Source: Pogostemon cablin
Taxonomy: Eukaryota; Streptophyta; Magnoliopsida; Lamiales; Lamiaceae
Length of the DNA stretch: 64,000 nucleotides
Assembly: GCA_023678885.1 (NCBI GenBank)
Contig: CM042958.1
Coordinates: 9,666,852 to 9,730,851 of the forward strand
Direction: 5' to 3'
Shown: positions 23,198 through 35,479 of the stretch, piece by piece
Layout: each line of letters opens with the position of its first letter
Position numbering within the stretch: position 1 is the first letter of the stretch
Translations under genes and position numbers: made by a program
The notes under the pieces: model-generated
Told to the model about the DNA's origin: nothing
Database searches by the model: none
The model's input: the letters and a program-made list of their open reading frames with translations, nothing else

Positions 23198-24870
23198 TAA
23201 TAAATAAAGCAAAAACTATGATTATGTGTTAGGTGGTAGGTGGTAGTAATATTTTTTGAAATTAAGATTGATATTGAGGTTGTTGAATAGATGTAGTGTT
23301 TTTTAGATGGTGTAAATTTTACAGAAAATGTAAGGTATGAAGATAATTGTGAGACACATTAAGTAATAAATTTGTTTTATAATTAAAAATTATACTCTCT
23401 TTCTCATTTCAATCAGCTTTACATATTTATAAGTTGGGTATCTCATTTCAATCTTTACATTTTCTATTTTGGTCGATGAGCCTAAAAAAATAATTAACAT
23501 ATTTTCATGGGAGTCCTTTACACTACATTAATACAATTACACATTTTAAATTAAAAAAATATTTTATCCCTCAACCCACTATATATTAAAATACTATATT
23601 CCTTAAAAATTTCCATAAAAATTCAATATAAATATTGAAATAGGACAGATAAAATACTGATTTTTCCTGTCTGAAACACACTTCATGTCAATGTTGTCAT
23701 GTTATTTTAAAAAACTTTTTTTAATTAACTATATTGACTTTTTTTGGGATAAGTTAGTATTTTTATGTATTAAATTAATTGAAAATTGCATTTTGTGGTG
23801 ATGATAAATATAAAATTAAAGTGTATTATACTATTATTAGATTGATTGAACATTTGTTTGTAGAATGAGTGTGAATTTGTGGGTTGAAAAAATTATGAAG
23901 TGCTACGTGACATAATGATCAACAAGTTTTGTATCCGTCTCATCATGTTAATATTAGTGCATACATTTTTTTTTTAACTTAAATTAGTAATATAATATCT
24001 TAATTACGAGTGATTAGTTTTTTTAATTGTTCAACAAACTTTTTTTTTCTTAACTTTAATTTAATATGATAGTAAATGATGCAATATTATAGGATGGAGG
24101 TAGTAAAGAAAAGGAATCCAAATATCACTAGTATTTATTAAAAAGAGTACTTCATTAATAAAAGTATAATGAATACTAATTATTTATTTGAATAACAAAC
24201 AAAATTCATATAGTGTAAGGTCTGATTACTAATAACCTCGGATCCTTGATACACTCTAATTACTAAACACACCTACATTAATTCAATTTTTTCAATTTCT
24301 CTGTTGAATATAATCAAATTAGACAACTCTATGATCTACACCTACATTAATTCATTTTTTTTTTCTATTTCTCTATTGAATATACCCAAAGTAGACAACT
24401 CTATGATCCTACACCGAAGTATAAGGGCATTCGGAGGTTTAATAAAATATTTTTTTTCAATCAAATACAAAATACATGATTTTTTTTAAAAAAAGTATTA
24501 ATTACTTAATCCCTAATATTTTGGGGGTGTATACGAGGATTCGAAGGTATAAATAATAATAATATTTAAGTTTAGTAATGACTTATTTTGAATAAATTGT
24601 CAAATTATTAATTAGAAAATGAAAAATTTTAAAAATAATTTCATAATTTGAAAATATAATTATAATCTAATTAATAATTACTCATAGTAAAAACGTATAA
24701 ATTAAGATTCCGAAATGGAAAATATTAAAATGAAAAAAATATATTTTAAGTATAAAATTGAAATAATAAAAAAATATTTATTTAAAAACTTTAAAAAGAT
24801 AATATACTCCATATTGTAGTATTTTTACACTTTTTAACTTTATTTAATATCATTAATAATATTAATTTAC
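23198..24870. other. AT-rich intergenic region with degraded MITE pieces
   Basis: Fragments resembling Stowaway ends occur near 23394 (ctctctttctcatttcaatc) and 24090 (ggatggaggtagta). At 24280-24420 the stretch ctacaccta...ttcaattttttc...gacaactctatgatc is duplicated in tandem (unit about 78 bp). The 61-codon frame over it is repeat-derived. Confidence 0.4.
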
Positions 24871-25030
24871 AAGTGGTTCCAAATATAAAATTTTGGATTT
24901 GTATATGTGGCGACGCCACGCTCCTTCTTGAAAAAATTTGTGTATGTGGCGTCGCCACGTTCATTCTTAAAAAGATTGTGTACGTGACGCTCCTACATTA
25001 ATCCTGCAATTAATGTTTATTTTAAGTAAT
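24871..25030. repeat. Direct repeat copy A, with 'gtggcgacgccac' palindromes
   Basis: This approximately 160-bp copy contains ataaaattttgga, then gtggcgacgccacgctcctt, gtggcgtcgccacgttc and gtgacgctccta, and ends with ttaatgtttattttaagtaa. A second copy in the same orientation lies at 26322-26480. Both gtggcgacgccac and gtggcgtcgccac are perfect odd-length palindromes. Confidence 0.65.
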
Positions 25031-25359
25031 ATATTTTAATAATTTTATTAAATTTAAAATAATTAATATTTTGTAATCTTACATTAATACTTTATTTTAA
25101 GTAATTCAATTAATGAAGATCTAATATTCTAATCTTAATAATATTATTTTAAGTAATTTTCTTATAAAAGTTAATAATTTTAGGTAATTTAATTAATGTT
25201 ATTTTGAGGATAGGACAAGGGGGTGACTATTTACACCCCCGAATTTACTATACATATCCCAAAATTAATATAATTAATTTTTTTTTATTTTAAATAATAA
25301 AACTTAAATATCCTTAATGAATATTAATATTAAACATATTCAAAATTACTTAACATACC

Positions 25360-26217
25360 CATATTAAATCTTAAATGTGAAACATCTTATTCTCTCTCTT
25401 ATGTGAACGACCCTATTCTCTCTCCTCACAACTCTCCTGTTCTGCCTTTCTCTCTTCAAAGTTCGACACCTTGATTTGATCAATTCTTTTCGTATACTGT
25501 GTTTACACAATTTACATTCATATTTCAGGTTCTTGAAACTATATAGGGTGTCCTGCCATATATTCCCTAATTGCTTGCCCCACTTGAGGGACCCCCTCCC
25601 CCATAACCCTCTCACCCCCACCCTACGCCCTCACTCTCATTCTTATTACACACTTCACTCACTGATCAAGCTGTCAATTTGGGTCTTGCCCACAGAAACC
25701 CGCAAGTAACCTGATCTAAAAATGGCCAGTCCTACAATAACCCACCCCATACAAATCTACTTACAAGTGGGTTGTGGGTTAACCCGCCCCAACCCGCTAA
25801 CCCACCATCACTCACCGTCTGCCAAGCCACAATAAAAGTGCCTCTCAATACAAAATCATTTTCCTATCCCGCGGACTTCATGGAATAGGGGTGCTAAGTG
25901 AGACCCCGTTAGGATAGGATTTCTGCAATTGGGTTTTATGGCGGAAAAGTGCTGTGTTCGAGGGAGATCCAACGACGGTTGTGGTGAAAACCATGGAACT
26001 GAAAAAGGAATTGCAGAGGATGGTGAGGGCGATTGTGGATGACGACGACATCAATTTGGAAGCCATTGACAGAGCCCAACAAATGTTGTTGGCCCTCAAG
26101 GAATTGAAATTAAAGATAACAGTTTCCTCGGATGATGAACTAAAAAAACTAGAAAATATGAATGCACAAGAAATTGCGAGGAGAGAGAATATGTTTAGTA
26201 ATTTTGAATATGTTTAG
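25360..26217 (+). pseudogene. Gene-like fragment of unknown family
   Basis: This segment has more GC and higher complexity than its surroundings. The clearest coding part is 25954-26217, encoding 87 residues from MFEGDPTTVVVK through a charged, probably helical stretch (MELKKELQRMVRAI, DDDDINLEAIDRAQQ, LLALKELKLK) to an EIARRENMF end. The frame remains open a little upstream of 25954 (WRKSAV before that Met), then meets a stop, so it looks like the 3' exon of a larger gene. The pyrimidine-rich 25380-25460 part resembles a plant 5' leader. I do not recognise the family. Its location between two copies of a 160-bp repeat suggests a fragment captured or duplicated with repetitive DNA. It could also be a small real gene. 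Confidence 0.35.
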
Positions 26218-26321
26218 TATTATTATTCATTACTTAAGTCTTTTCACTTAAAATTTTAATTATATTAATTAGTGATAGAGACTTCAATTACCACATGTTT
26301 AATATATTTTCTTGGGAAGTA

Positions 26322-26480
26322 AGAGAATATAAAATTTTGGAATTGTGTATGTGATGGAGTCACGCTTCTCTTAAAAAATTTTGTGTATGTGGTAAGTGGT
26401 ATCGCCATGTTCGTTCTTGAAAAAATTGTGCATGTGGCGCTCCCACGTTAATATTTAAATTAATATTTTATTTTAAGTAA
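26322..26480. repeat. Direct repeat copy B
   Basis: Second copy of the repeat at 24871-25030, with ataaaattttggaattgtgt, cacgcttctcttaaaaaatt, tcgccatgttcgttcttg and gtggcgctcccacgttaat. It is more decayed, and the palindromic gtggcgNcgccac cores are disrupted. Confidence 0.6.
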
Positions 26481-27217
26481 TTTAATATTTTAAATATTAT
26501 TTTTTTAATCTCTCTCATTAATAATCTTCATAATGCAATTAATATTTTATTTAATTAATTTAATATTTAAAGTAATTAAGATTTTATAATCTTTCAATTA
26601 ATATTACATTTTAAGTAATTTTTTATAGTGATTTAATTTAATCTAATAAGAATATTTTATGTATTTTTTTAATAAAAAATATTATTTTAATTATAATAAA
26701 AATATTTTTATAAATATTTTTAAAAATTCTAATCTTGCAATTAATATTCTATATTACATAATTTAATATTTTAACTAATATTATATTAGATCGCTCTAAT
26801 TAATAACTTACAAGTCGCTCTAATTAATAACTTACAATTAATATTTAAAATAATAAAAAATGATAATGATTTTTAATATATTTTTATATTTAATTATTTT
26901 AGTTGGGTTATTCAATTAAAAAAATACAAGTAAAAGATAAAAAAAAAAGAGTGAGGCTCGATTCTTAATTAATTTACAACTAATAATGTTTTGGTTGAGT
27001 TATTCAATAAAAAAAATAATTGAATTTTAACTTTAATAATTTAGTTTAGTTATTCAATAAAAAATAATTAAAAGATAAAAAAGAGATACTTGATTATTAA
27101 TTAAATTTACAGCTAATCATAAGTTTAATATTTTTGTTATATAAATATGATAAAAAAAATCTTATTATGGCACATTGCTACCCTTTTTTATTGTTTTATA
27201 TATTTTAAGGTCTATAA
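26481..27217. other. AT-rich intergenic sequence
   Basis: No gene recognised. A short tandem duplication of cgctctaattaataacttac lies near 26791-26834. Confidence 0.45.
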
Positions 27218-27487
27218 TGTTAAATAAATGACCACCTCATCTAAAAGCTTAGGCTAATAGAGAGTTGAATCGTTTAATACTTAACCAAATCACTCTAACA
27301 CGCCCCCTCACATGCATGCGGGTTAACTTTTGTCTCAAGCCTTGCATGTGGAATTTTTTTCATAAATGGGTGGCCCTGGACCTCTGTTAACCATGAACTC
27401 TGATACCATGTTAAATGATCACCTCATCTAAAAGTTTAAGCTAATAAAAAGTTGAATAGTTTAATACTTAACCAAATCACTCTAACA
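27218..27487 (-). mobile_element. TRIM (miniature LTR retroelement), 270 bp
   Basis: Two direct repeats of about 80 bp (27218-27300 and 27409-27487) begin TGTTAAAT and end CTCTAACA. Directly inside the right repeat is ctctgatacca (27398-27408), which on the minus strand is TGGTATCAGAG, the initiator-methionine tRNA primer binding site. Directly inside the left repeat is cgccccctcac, a purine-rich tract (gtgagggggcg) on the minus strand. The flanks tataa and tctaa match at four of five bases as a target duplication. There is no coding sequence, so mobility would depend on proteins from another retrotransposon. Confidence 0.85.
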
Positions 27488-28269
27488 TCTAACTGATAGA
27501 AAAAATAATTAGGCCTCAAATTGATAGTTTATTCATTTTCCAGATTTTAGATTGAAAATATTCTACTATGATCGCTTCCTTTTATTAATTGAATGTTCAT
27601 CTTTTTAACGCAAAGGTAAAAAATACATTTAATAGTAAAGTAAGATGAAAAAACAAACAAACAAATAAATATATATATAAATATATATATATATTTAATA
27701 ATAAAATATAAATATATATTTTTAAAATAAAGACATCACACATAATAGAACCCACGTCGTTCGCGGGAGATAAAACTAGTTTAAATAATTTTAGAAATTC
27801 TGATCAGATAATTGTGGGGTTATAAAAGATAAAAAGATTTATCATAAGTGTTGTTTAGCAGTTAATATTTTAATGCGGTTAATATTTGAATGAATTAATA
27901 ATTAAAAATTAGAACAATAACTTACTACTTATTATATAAGTTAAATTATGTAAGTGCACCAGTGTACCATGCACTGATACCCTTAATTTTGTCCCATCTT
28001 TAATTACTTCAATTTAATCACGATTTGAACTGTTTTATCAGTGATGAAATAGAAACGTATCGAAAGATGATTATTAATTTAATTAGTTAGTAATACTGTA
28101 ATAGTACTAATGCCCTTTGCTAAAGATGATTATTTCCCAAAAATGCACCACTAATTAAGTTAATTCTTATTAACTTGTTTGGAGTACTATAATTATAAAC
28201 TTGTAAAGATAAAAATCATAAAACAACATTTGCAGTTGATCGTTAAATCAGATAGAACATTTTTCAGGT
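27488..28269. other. AT-rich intergenic sequence
   Basis: No gene recognised. The higher-complexity ccacgtcgttcgcgggag near 27752 has no interpretable context. Confidence 0.4.
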
Positions 28270-28466
28270 AATAATTAAGAGTTGAACTAGGGTGCATCCG
28301 TGCATCTATTTAATATGATCCATTAGATTAAGACATTACTCCTGATAACTATTTTTGGATCAAAATAAAATAACTAAAATTTTAAAATTTTAAAAAGATC
28401 ATGCCATTAAAGCCCTTAAAAATAGTTTAAAATTTCTAGGTGCACCAATATATCCGATGCAATATA
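28270..28466. repeat. MITE-like element with 'aggtgca' ends
   Basis: The left end, actagggtgcatccgtgcat, is weakly mirrored by ctaggtgcaccaatatatcc at the right. It shares the ggtgca motif with 12233-12551. The boundaries are uncertain. Confidence 0.35.
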
Positions 28467-28739
28467 GAATAATCCAATAATTAAATATACTTCCACTGGA
28501 TGTTGAAATAAACCAGATGAAGTGACAGCAAATTTAAGAAAAATAAAAGCAAAAGTAATAGGGAAAATTTTACTTTACCCTAATTTTTTTATATATTTTT
28601 TTTTATCCTAACTTTAACACTATATATTTTTATGCTCGAATTGACCAAAATACCATTTATACGAATTTTCGAGTTATATATTCTGGTAAAGTTTCGAGTA
28701 AAAAAATTTTTAAGCGTTATTTTGACACGAATTCCGAAT

Positions 28740-29200
28740 GGATTAAAAAATTCGTGTGCAATTTCTTGTAAAATTACAATTTTCGTGTAAAAAATTACAA
28801 AAAATAATCGTGTTAAATTAAAAAAAACTAAAAAGCCAATAAAAAATTCGTGTAAAATTACAACTTTCGTGTAAAGAATTACAAAATAAATCGTGTTAAA
28901 TTAAAAAAACTAAAAAAAGTCAATCAAAAATCGTGTATCATTTTCATGTAAAATTACAACTTTTCGTGTAAGAAATTACACCATCGTGTTAAATTTAAAA
29001 AAACTAAAAAAAAATAATCAAAAATCGTGTATCATTTTGGTGTAAAATTACAAACTTTCGTGTAAGTAATTAAACCAATCGTGTTAAATTAAAAAAAAAA
29101 AAAGAACCAAAAAAGTCAATCAAAAATTTGTGTAGAAATTTCGTGTAAAATTACATTTTTTCGTGTAAAAAATTAAAAAAATTCATGTTAATTTTTTTTA
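28740..29200. repeat. Minisatellite of about five units of 85-100 bp
   Basis: Each unit contains tcgtgtaaaattacaa, then tttcgtgtaa, attaca and tcgtgttaaattaaaaaa, then actaaaaa and a caatcaaaaa end. About five units follow in tandem. Near 29229-29246 the sequence aaattttttacacgaaaa is the inverted form of the core, so the array edge can form a hairpin with the last unit. Spacers are neither unique nor of constant length, and no coding sequence is present. Confidence 0.7.
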
Positions 29201-29246
29201 AAAAAAAAACTCAACTCATTATTTGACACGAAATTTTTTACACGAA

Positions 29247-29887
29247 AACATTATTTTGCACGAATTATTTTTGAGTAAAAATTAAATCAATTATTTTTTA
29301 TACTAAAAAAGTTACTCTTATATTTGGAGCAATAAAGAATATAGTTAAACCTAGGCACTCTTATTAATTACTTCAAAGTGATACTATAGTACTTACTGTA
29401 TATCTAACTCAAAGATAGGGGACATGCACATCTGTAGTTGTTGTCACAATGGACAACATCTTAAATTTTGCACCAATTTTACAAATTTAATTTATTGTAT
29501 GCACAAATATATTTTTTTATTTAATAACTTTAATTTGTCTTCTTTGTCACTGTTTTCCGGCATGCATGTGTCTCATATATTGAGGAAAAATATTTTATAT
29601 AAGGACCTTGCTATTTGGATAAATTTGATCCGGATCAATAGCCTTTTAACAAGGTTCGATTACTATTTTAACCTTACTGCTAATTTAACTTATATAAGTT
29701 CATTAATTAGGTTAATTAATTTTTTTCCATAAATAAACTATAACTAATTTAAATTTATTTGAATATCGTATCTTAGTATTACTATTTTTATTCTTTTTGT
29801 TTCTTCTATATTATATATATTATATATAAAATTAATTTTATCTAATAATTATTTATTCAAAAATGAAAAAAGCATGAATGATTTATT

Positions 29888-29942
<55 letters not shown>

Positions 29943-30057
29943 TAAATATATAATTTATCAAAAAAGCATGGACGATTTATTATATATATATATATATATT
30001 ATACTTAAAATTAATTTTAATTAATTATTATTTATTAAAAAAGGCATGAACGATATA
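29247..30057. other. AT-rich intergenic sequence with TA microsatellites
   Basis: TA runs lie at about 29893-29936 and 29979-29998. A 102-codon frame at 29424-29732 has a composition typical of AT-rich non-coding DNA and matches no family I know. Confidence 0.45.
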
Positions 30058-30418
30058 CACTGCAAAAAAAATTATTTTTTAACAATGAAATTTACCAACA
30101 GTGAATTCCATTGTTAATTACCGGCAGATTAGCAACAAAAATGACAATTTTCTTTTAACAACAGAATGCCAACAAATTTATTTTCTATTTTACTAACGGA
30201 ATTCAATCTGTTAGTAATTACCGACGGATTACTAAGGAAATCTTTATATATATTACCAACAAAATTATTTACCAATGAAATTGAATTTTCATTGCTAAAA
30301 ATTTACCAACCTTCACTTTACCAACGGATTACGCTAGTAAATCAATTTAACAATGTAATTAAGACTTCTACCAACAAAATATTCCATTGGTAAAAAATAC
30401 TTCAGTATTTTTGTAGTG
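30058..30418. repeat. CACTA-like MITE, about 361 bp
   Basis: The left end CACTGCAAAAAAAATT and the right end tatttttgtagtg form an inverted pair. The interior is built of accaacggaatt/aatccgttggtaa-type motifs shared with four other segments of the window. The flanking triplets ata and tta match at two of three positions. Confidence 0.6.
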
Positions 30419-32159
30419 TTATTAAATTTAAAGTTAGTTTGAAATGAATATAATTTTAAATTTTAAAGTTAATTTAAATAAATTTTAAACATAACTATTA
30501 AAAGATATTAAATTTGTATATATTTTTAATTTATATAATATAATTTACGACATAAAAAAACATACACAATAATAAATTATTATTTCATAGTAGCGTAAAA
30601 AAATAATTTCATTTTATAATATACAATGAACTATTAACTTTAAGGTAAATACTTATACAAGATAGTCTCACGGATCTAATTCTATGAGAGAGATCATTTT
30701 GAGATCCAGATTTATCGCTTTCTAGAAGATTTTTTTATTCACTGTTATGTTTTTAGCTAATAACGCAAATTAAATTGCATTTTTGGCACAATATCATATT
30801 TATCATGGTTGAGGTCTCAGGAAAAGTGATAATATTTTTAATATATATTAGTATGTTCGATCAATGAAAAATGATAATCATCCAATATATTATTTAATAA
30901 ACAATTTGTGTGATAGATGAAAAAGTAAATTTGTGTGATAGATGAAAAGTAATGATATTTTTAGTAGAAAATGATATTTTATAATAATAAAGTGATAATA
31001 ATCAATTGAATTGTTTTATGAAAAATAATTTAAAAGCTAGATAAAAGTGATAAATTATTAATAAAAAATGATATCTAATAAATAAAAAATTATAACTTTC
31101 GTAATTAATATTTAGTTATAAAAATTGATAATATTTTTTAATAAAATAAAGTATACTACTTTTAAAAATTAAAAATTTATTTATTTTAAAATATTATGAA
31201 CAGGAAAAAAAACTGTTGCGTGCATTTTTCATAGCATTTATTTAAATGAATTATACGCTAAACAACATTTTAGCATTTATTTAAATGAATATATATAAAA
31301 TATAAGTGTATATAATTATTAGTTTATAAATATAACTAATGAAGAATTTTATTATTAAAATTGTAAATATAATTATTTACTAATAATTATAAACCCATAT
31401 ATATATATATATATATATATAATTTTGTTTAATTAATAATATTAAATTAGATATAGATTAATATTTATATTATAATTATAATTATTTTATAAGAAAAGTA
31501 AAACAATAAATGCATCTCATTAGTTCAATTAATATGATAAATTTTTTACCTAAATTATAATTAGTTTTAATTCAAAATTTACCATAACAACTCAATTGAT
31601 CCGGATCAATTTGATCCGCTTATATTTATCCTTTATATAATTAGCATGAATTATTTTACTAATTAATATTAACATTTTATTAGGATAATTTAATTATGTT
31701 TACATAATTTAAATAAAATGTAGGAAGATCATTGATTCATAGTAATGTTAAATCATTGATATTTCAATAAATTCGTGATAAATTTCTTCTTGACGTATCA
31801 AATCAACATTTTAATTTCTTTATTTATGATTGACCGATGATGATAGCTAGGTAGCACCCATGTTATTATTATGGTAAAAAAAGAAAAAGAAAAAAAAAGT
31901 GAAACGTGAGTTAAATTGTCGACCGTGGGATTAAATTGATAATTAATTCATCTACCGAAAGCGGCAATAATTAGTCCAACCTAACATCATTAAAATGACG
32001 TGGCGTTGAGGCAAAATTAACATTAAATTTTGGTCTTCATGCAAACTAATGTCTAATCTATCCACGTCAAATCTTCGCTGCGTCATTCATTGCATCACCT
32101 CTTAGACCATACTCTATTCTTTTAAAAAAAATATCCATGATATTTAAAAAAAAAGTGAG
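30419..32159. other. AT-rich intergenic sequence
   Basis: No gene recognised. A (TA)n run lies at about 31397-31421. Positions 31880-32110 have somewhat higher complexity but no open frame of note. Confidence 0.45.
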
Positions 32160-32510
32160 ACTTGCTTAGCTTTATAATTTAGTATTATTGATAATAAAAT
32201 ATTATTTTATTTTAGAGGATATACACTTTAGTTAATAAAGGTATATTATTTTATTCTAAGTATATACTTTTTATTATATTTTTTATTTTTCTTCAGAAAA
32301 TAAAGGGTACACATCTTTATACTAAAGATATATAAGCTAATATAAAATTATAGAGGCATATGCAGTGTGCTTCTGTGTGTCCGGGTAGCACACAAATTTT
32401 TGCCTTGTAAAATAAAGAGTACACATCTTTATACTAAAAGGTATACAATTTATCACAAAATTCTAAAAGTACACGAAATGTACTCCCGTGTGCCCGGGCA
32501 CACACAAACT
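32160..32510. repeat. Dispersed repeat family 'cccgggcacac / gggtacaca'
   Basis: The segment contains aaataaagggtacacatctt and a second close copy of it (aaataaagagtacacatctt), each followed by ttatacta and a gtgtgcccgggcacacac-like motif (near 32486). Related copies lie at 22261-22530 and 56810-57095. Confidence 0.5.
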
Positions 32511-32554
32511 TAAAAAAAACTCTTTTTCATGAATACTCCTTAAGTTACAAAAAA

Positions 32555-32929
32555 AAACTATTTTTTACCAACAAAATATTTCATTGGTAAAAGTTTTAAT
32601 TCAGTTGTTAAATTAATTTATCTATGAAGTAACAACGGAATCTGTTGCTAAATTTCCGTTGGTAAAGTGGTAGTTGATAAATTTTTAGCAACCAAAAATC
32701 AATTCCGTTGATAAATAATCTCGTTGGTAATCCGTTGCTAAAAATTACGGTAATTTATATAAAGATTCCCTTAATAATCTGTTGGTAATTATCAACGGAT
32801 TGAATTCCGTTAGTAAAATAGAGAATAAATCTATTGGTATTCCATTGTTAATAGAAAAATGTCATTTTGGTTGCTAATCCGTTGGTAATTTACCCACGGA
32901 TTGAATTCTGTTGGTAAATTCTAATGATG

Positions 32930-33017
<88 letters not shown>
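32555..33017. repeat. CACTA-like MITE remnant plus 80-bp TA microsatellite
   Basis: Rich in accaacaaaatatttcattg and ccgttggtaa motifs of the family at 30058. Its left terminus is decayed (gttacaaaaaaaaac), and positions 32933-33016 are a pure TA tract where the right end should be. Confidence 0.5.
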
Positions 33018-33018
<1 letters not shown>

Positions 33019-33488
33019 GCTGACATTTCGATTAAATTGTTATCTTTTCGATCAAACTGTTATCTTTATAAAATAATAAAGTGAGAAATTTAACAGACTA
33101 ATTAACCACGTGATTACATTAATTGAGTGATAAAAGAAGTAATGAATCATGAGGATAAAATAAATAATGAATGACGAACAATAAAATTGCAAGTATAATC
33201 GAAATCGAAAAATAACCAATTATATGTAATGCATTGTCCTTTTAAAATTAATTGATTGATATTCTAGAAAATCAATTTATCATTTATCCGTGAAATTGAA
33301 TCAAGATATGTAGATTATAAAGTTGAACCCATCTAAATGATCTTTCTTTCGTGTTGATCATTATTATTATATATTCTAATAACAAAGTAAAACTATTAAT
33401 TGTATAATTAAACTAAAACCTAGTGAATTAACTCAAGCATCCACCCGTAAATATTATTGGTTATCAAAATTAGTGCCATCAATTGAAT
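33018..33488. other. AT-rich intergenic sequence
   Basis: Nothing recognisable. Confidence 0.4.
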
Positions 33489-33497
33489 AAATTAATT

Positions 33498-33754
33498 GGG
33501 ATAATATCAATTTTGGTCCTCTAGAATATGCAAAATCCAACTTTAGTCTTAAGGTTTGGTAAATTTTCAAAAGTGGTTCTTCAGTGTCCGTGTCCACTTT
33601 TGGTCATTTTTGTCAACTTTTAGTCCTTATTTGGCCTATCCTAGATGACCAAAAGTGGACTAAAATGACTCAAAGCGGACATCGGAGGACCATTTTTGAA
33701 AAATTATCAAACTTGAGGACGACATATCTTAGAGGACCAAAATTGATATTTCCC
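33498..33754. mobile_element. MULE-type MITE, 257 bp
   Basis: The ends gggataatatcaattttggt and (reverse strand) gggaaatatcaattttggtc form terminal inverted repeats. AAATTAATT at 33489-33497 and 33755-33763 is a perfect 9-bp target duplication. The 63-codon frame inside is repeat-derived. Confidence 0.85.
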
Positions 33755-33841
33755 AAATTAATTCACACATTATAAGACAATCTCATAGTATAAAAATGCT
33801 CATTCCAAAAAGTACATAAGACTTAATATTATGTTCTAAAC

Positions 33842-34233
33842 GAGAAAATATCAATTTTGGTCCGTATCTTTTACCAAATTCAATTTTAGTCATGTAACTT
33901 TTGATATTTTCAATTTTAGTTCTTTTAGTTTCAATTTAATCTTGTATTTTTTAAATTTTTAATTTTAGTCCTCTTTGTTTCAAAATTAGTAATATATCTT
34001 TTTAAATTATCAAAATTATTTCTATTATAAATTATATCATATTTTAAAAGATACATGACTATTTTGATAACTCAAAAAGATATAGGACTAAATTTAAAAC
34101 TTACATGACTAAAATTGAAAATTTAAAAGTTACAGGACTAAAATTAAAAACAAAAGGACTAAAATTGAAAATACTAAAAATTACAGGACTAAAATTAAAT
34201 TTGTAAAATATATAGGACCGAAATTGATATTTT
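33842..34233. mobile_element. MULE-type MITE, 392 bp
   Basis: Terminal inverted repeats are aaaatatcaattttggtcc and (reverse strand) aaaatatcaatttcggtcc. GTTCTAAAC at 33833-33841 and 34234-34242 is a perfect 9-bp target duplication. Much of the interior is inverted-repeat sequence made of tttagtcctt/aaggactaaa units. Same family as 33498-33754, which lies only 87 bp away. Confidence 0.85.
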
Positions 34234-34242
34234 GTTCTAAAC

Positions 34243-34966
34243 TATGGGCTTTGCAAAGCAAATTCAAGAAAGTGGAAAATATATACATATGTCAGCAAAT
34301 TTCATGAGAACCATGATATGTGGAGCAACTTTATGACATTGGGGTTGGGGGGTGGGGAGTGGGTGGGTTATGATGATATTATGTGATCAAAGATGCCATT
34401 AAAGTTTGTCACTTTCCAATCTTTTTCATTTAAATGTAGAACAATGCTTTCTTTGTAACCCACCATATATACATACATTATTGTGCTTAAGGATTCTTGT
34501 TCCTTTCATTTGAATCTTTGACCAAATGAATCTCTTTTAGACAATGACCATATATACTAACTATAAATTAAACTAATCCTTGTTTATAAAGTGTTACATT
34601 GATATAGTTTGGTAATCAAATTTGTATTTGCTAGATTTAATAAAAACTATAAAATTGTTTTAATTGAGCTATATATGTTACATATGTAGATTTTATGTCA
34701 CAACGAAATGAAATTTTAATGTTTAATTGAAAGCGTCAATATATCATGAAATTATATTAATTTAAATGTTACAACTTAAATATTAATACTCCTTAAATTT
34801 TTGTACTCTTGTTTTAAACCTCATGTGAATGGATTCTGTAGCTATGGAATTTTGTGTACGTGTGTATAAGTGATTTATGCATAAATTACTTAGTAAAATT
34901 AATAATATACAGTATATTATATAGTATAATATTTATTTAAATGAAAACTTTTCAAAATCACAAAAA
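34243..34966. other. AT-rich intergenic sequence
   Basis: No gene recognised. A G-rich patch (ggggttggggggtggggag) lies near 34341. Confidence 0.45.
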
Positions 34967-35479
34967 AGGGATGTCAACGGCCGGGTTTGGGGCGGGTACC
35001 CCATTATCTGGACCCGACCCGTTTTAAAATTCCCGGCCCCGAACTCGTCTCGGACCCGAACGGGTCTTAGTTTTTAGACCCAGACCCAAACCCAAATGGG
35101 GCGGGTCCGCCCCTCCCTGCCCCGTTCTCTTTTTTTTTTTAAATTTTTTTTATAATTTTATGTGCACTCTTAAATCACTACTTTTCTCACTTCATCATTC
35201 TCCATAACTTCAAATAATAATTATGTTAAAAAATAAAAATAAAATATAAATAATAAAATAATCATAAAATTAGTAGTAAATTAGTAGAATTTTAAATGAT
35301 TATTAAAATAAAAAATATAATAAATATATTTTGTATAGGTCGAGTATCCGTGAGCCTAAAGTAATACACTGACCCGGTCCGTTTCAAAACAGGTCCGCGG
35401 CGGGTCCGCCCCGTTTCCAATTCGGGGAGGATTTGGGCCGGCCCCCATCGTGCGGGCCGGGCCCAAATTGACACCCCTA
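34967..35479. mobile_element. hAT-like non-autonomous element, 513 bp
   Basis: The ends agggatgtcaacggccggg and (reverse strand) taggggtgtcaatttgggcc form an imperfect inverted pair. The 8-bp flanks cacaaaaa and cccaaaaa match at seven positions, consistent with a hAT target duplication. Both outer parts are GC-rich (cgggtccgcccc-type) while the centre is AT-rich. A 72-codon minus-strand frame at the right end is not a gene. Confidence 0.55.

Noticed and set aside
24871..26480. LTR retrotransposon with a captured gene, using the 160-bp direct repeats as LTRs
   Set aside because: The repeats lack clear TG...CA ends, primer site, purine tract and target duplication, so I list them only as direct repeats.
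28740..29200. Regularly spaced repeats resembling a CRISPR array
   Set aside because: The units are 85-100 bp tandem repeats with no unique spacers, and this is plant nuclear DNA.
29424..29732. 102-codon plus-strand frame
   Set aside because: Hydrophobic, low-complexity translation of AT-rich DNA without recognisable motifs.
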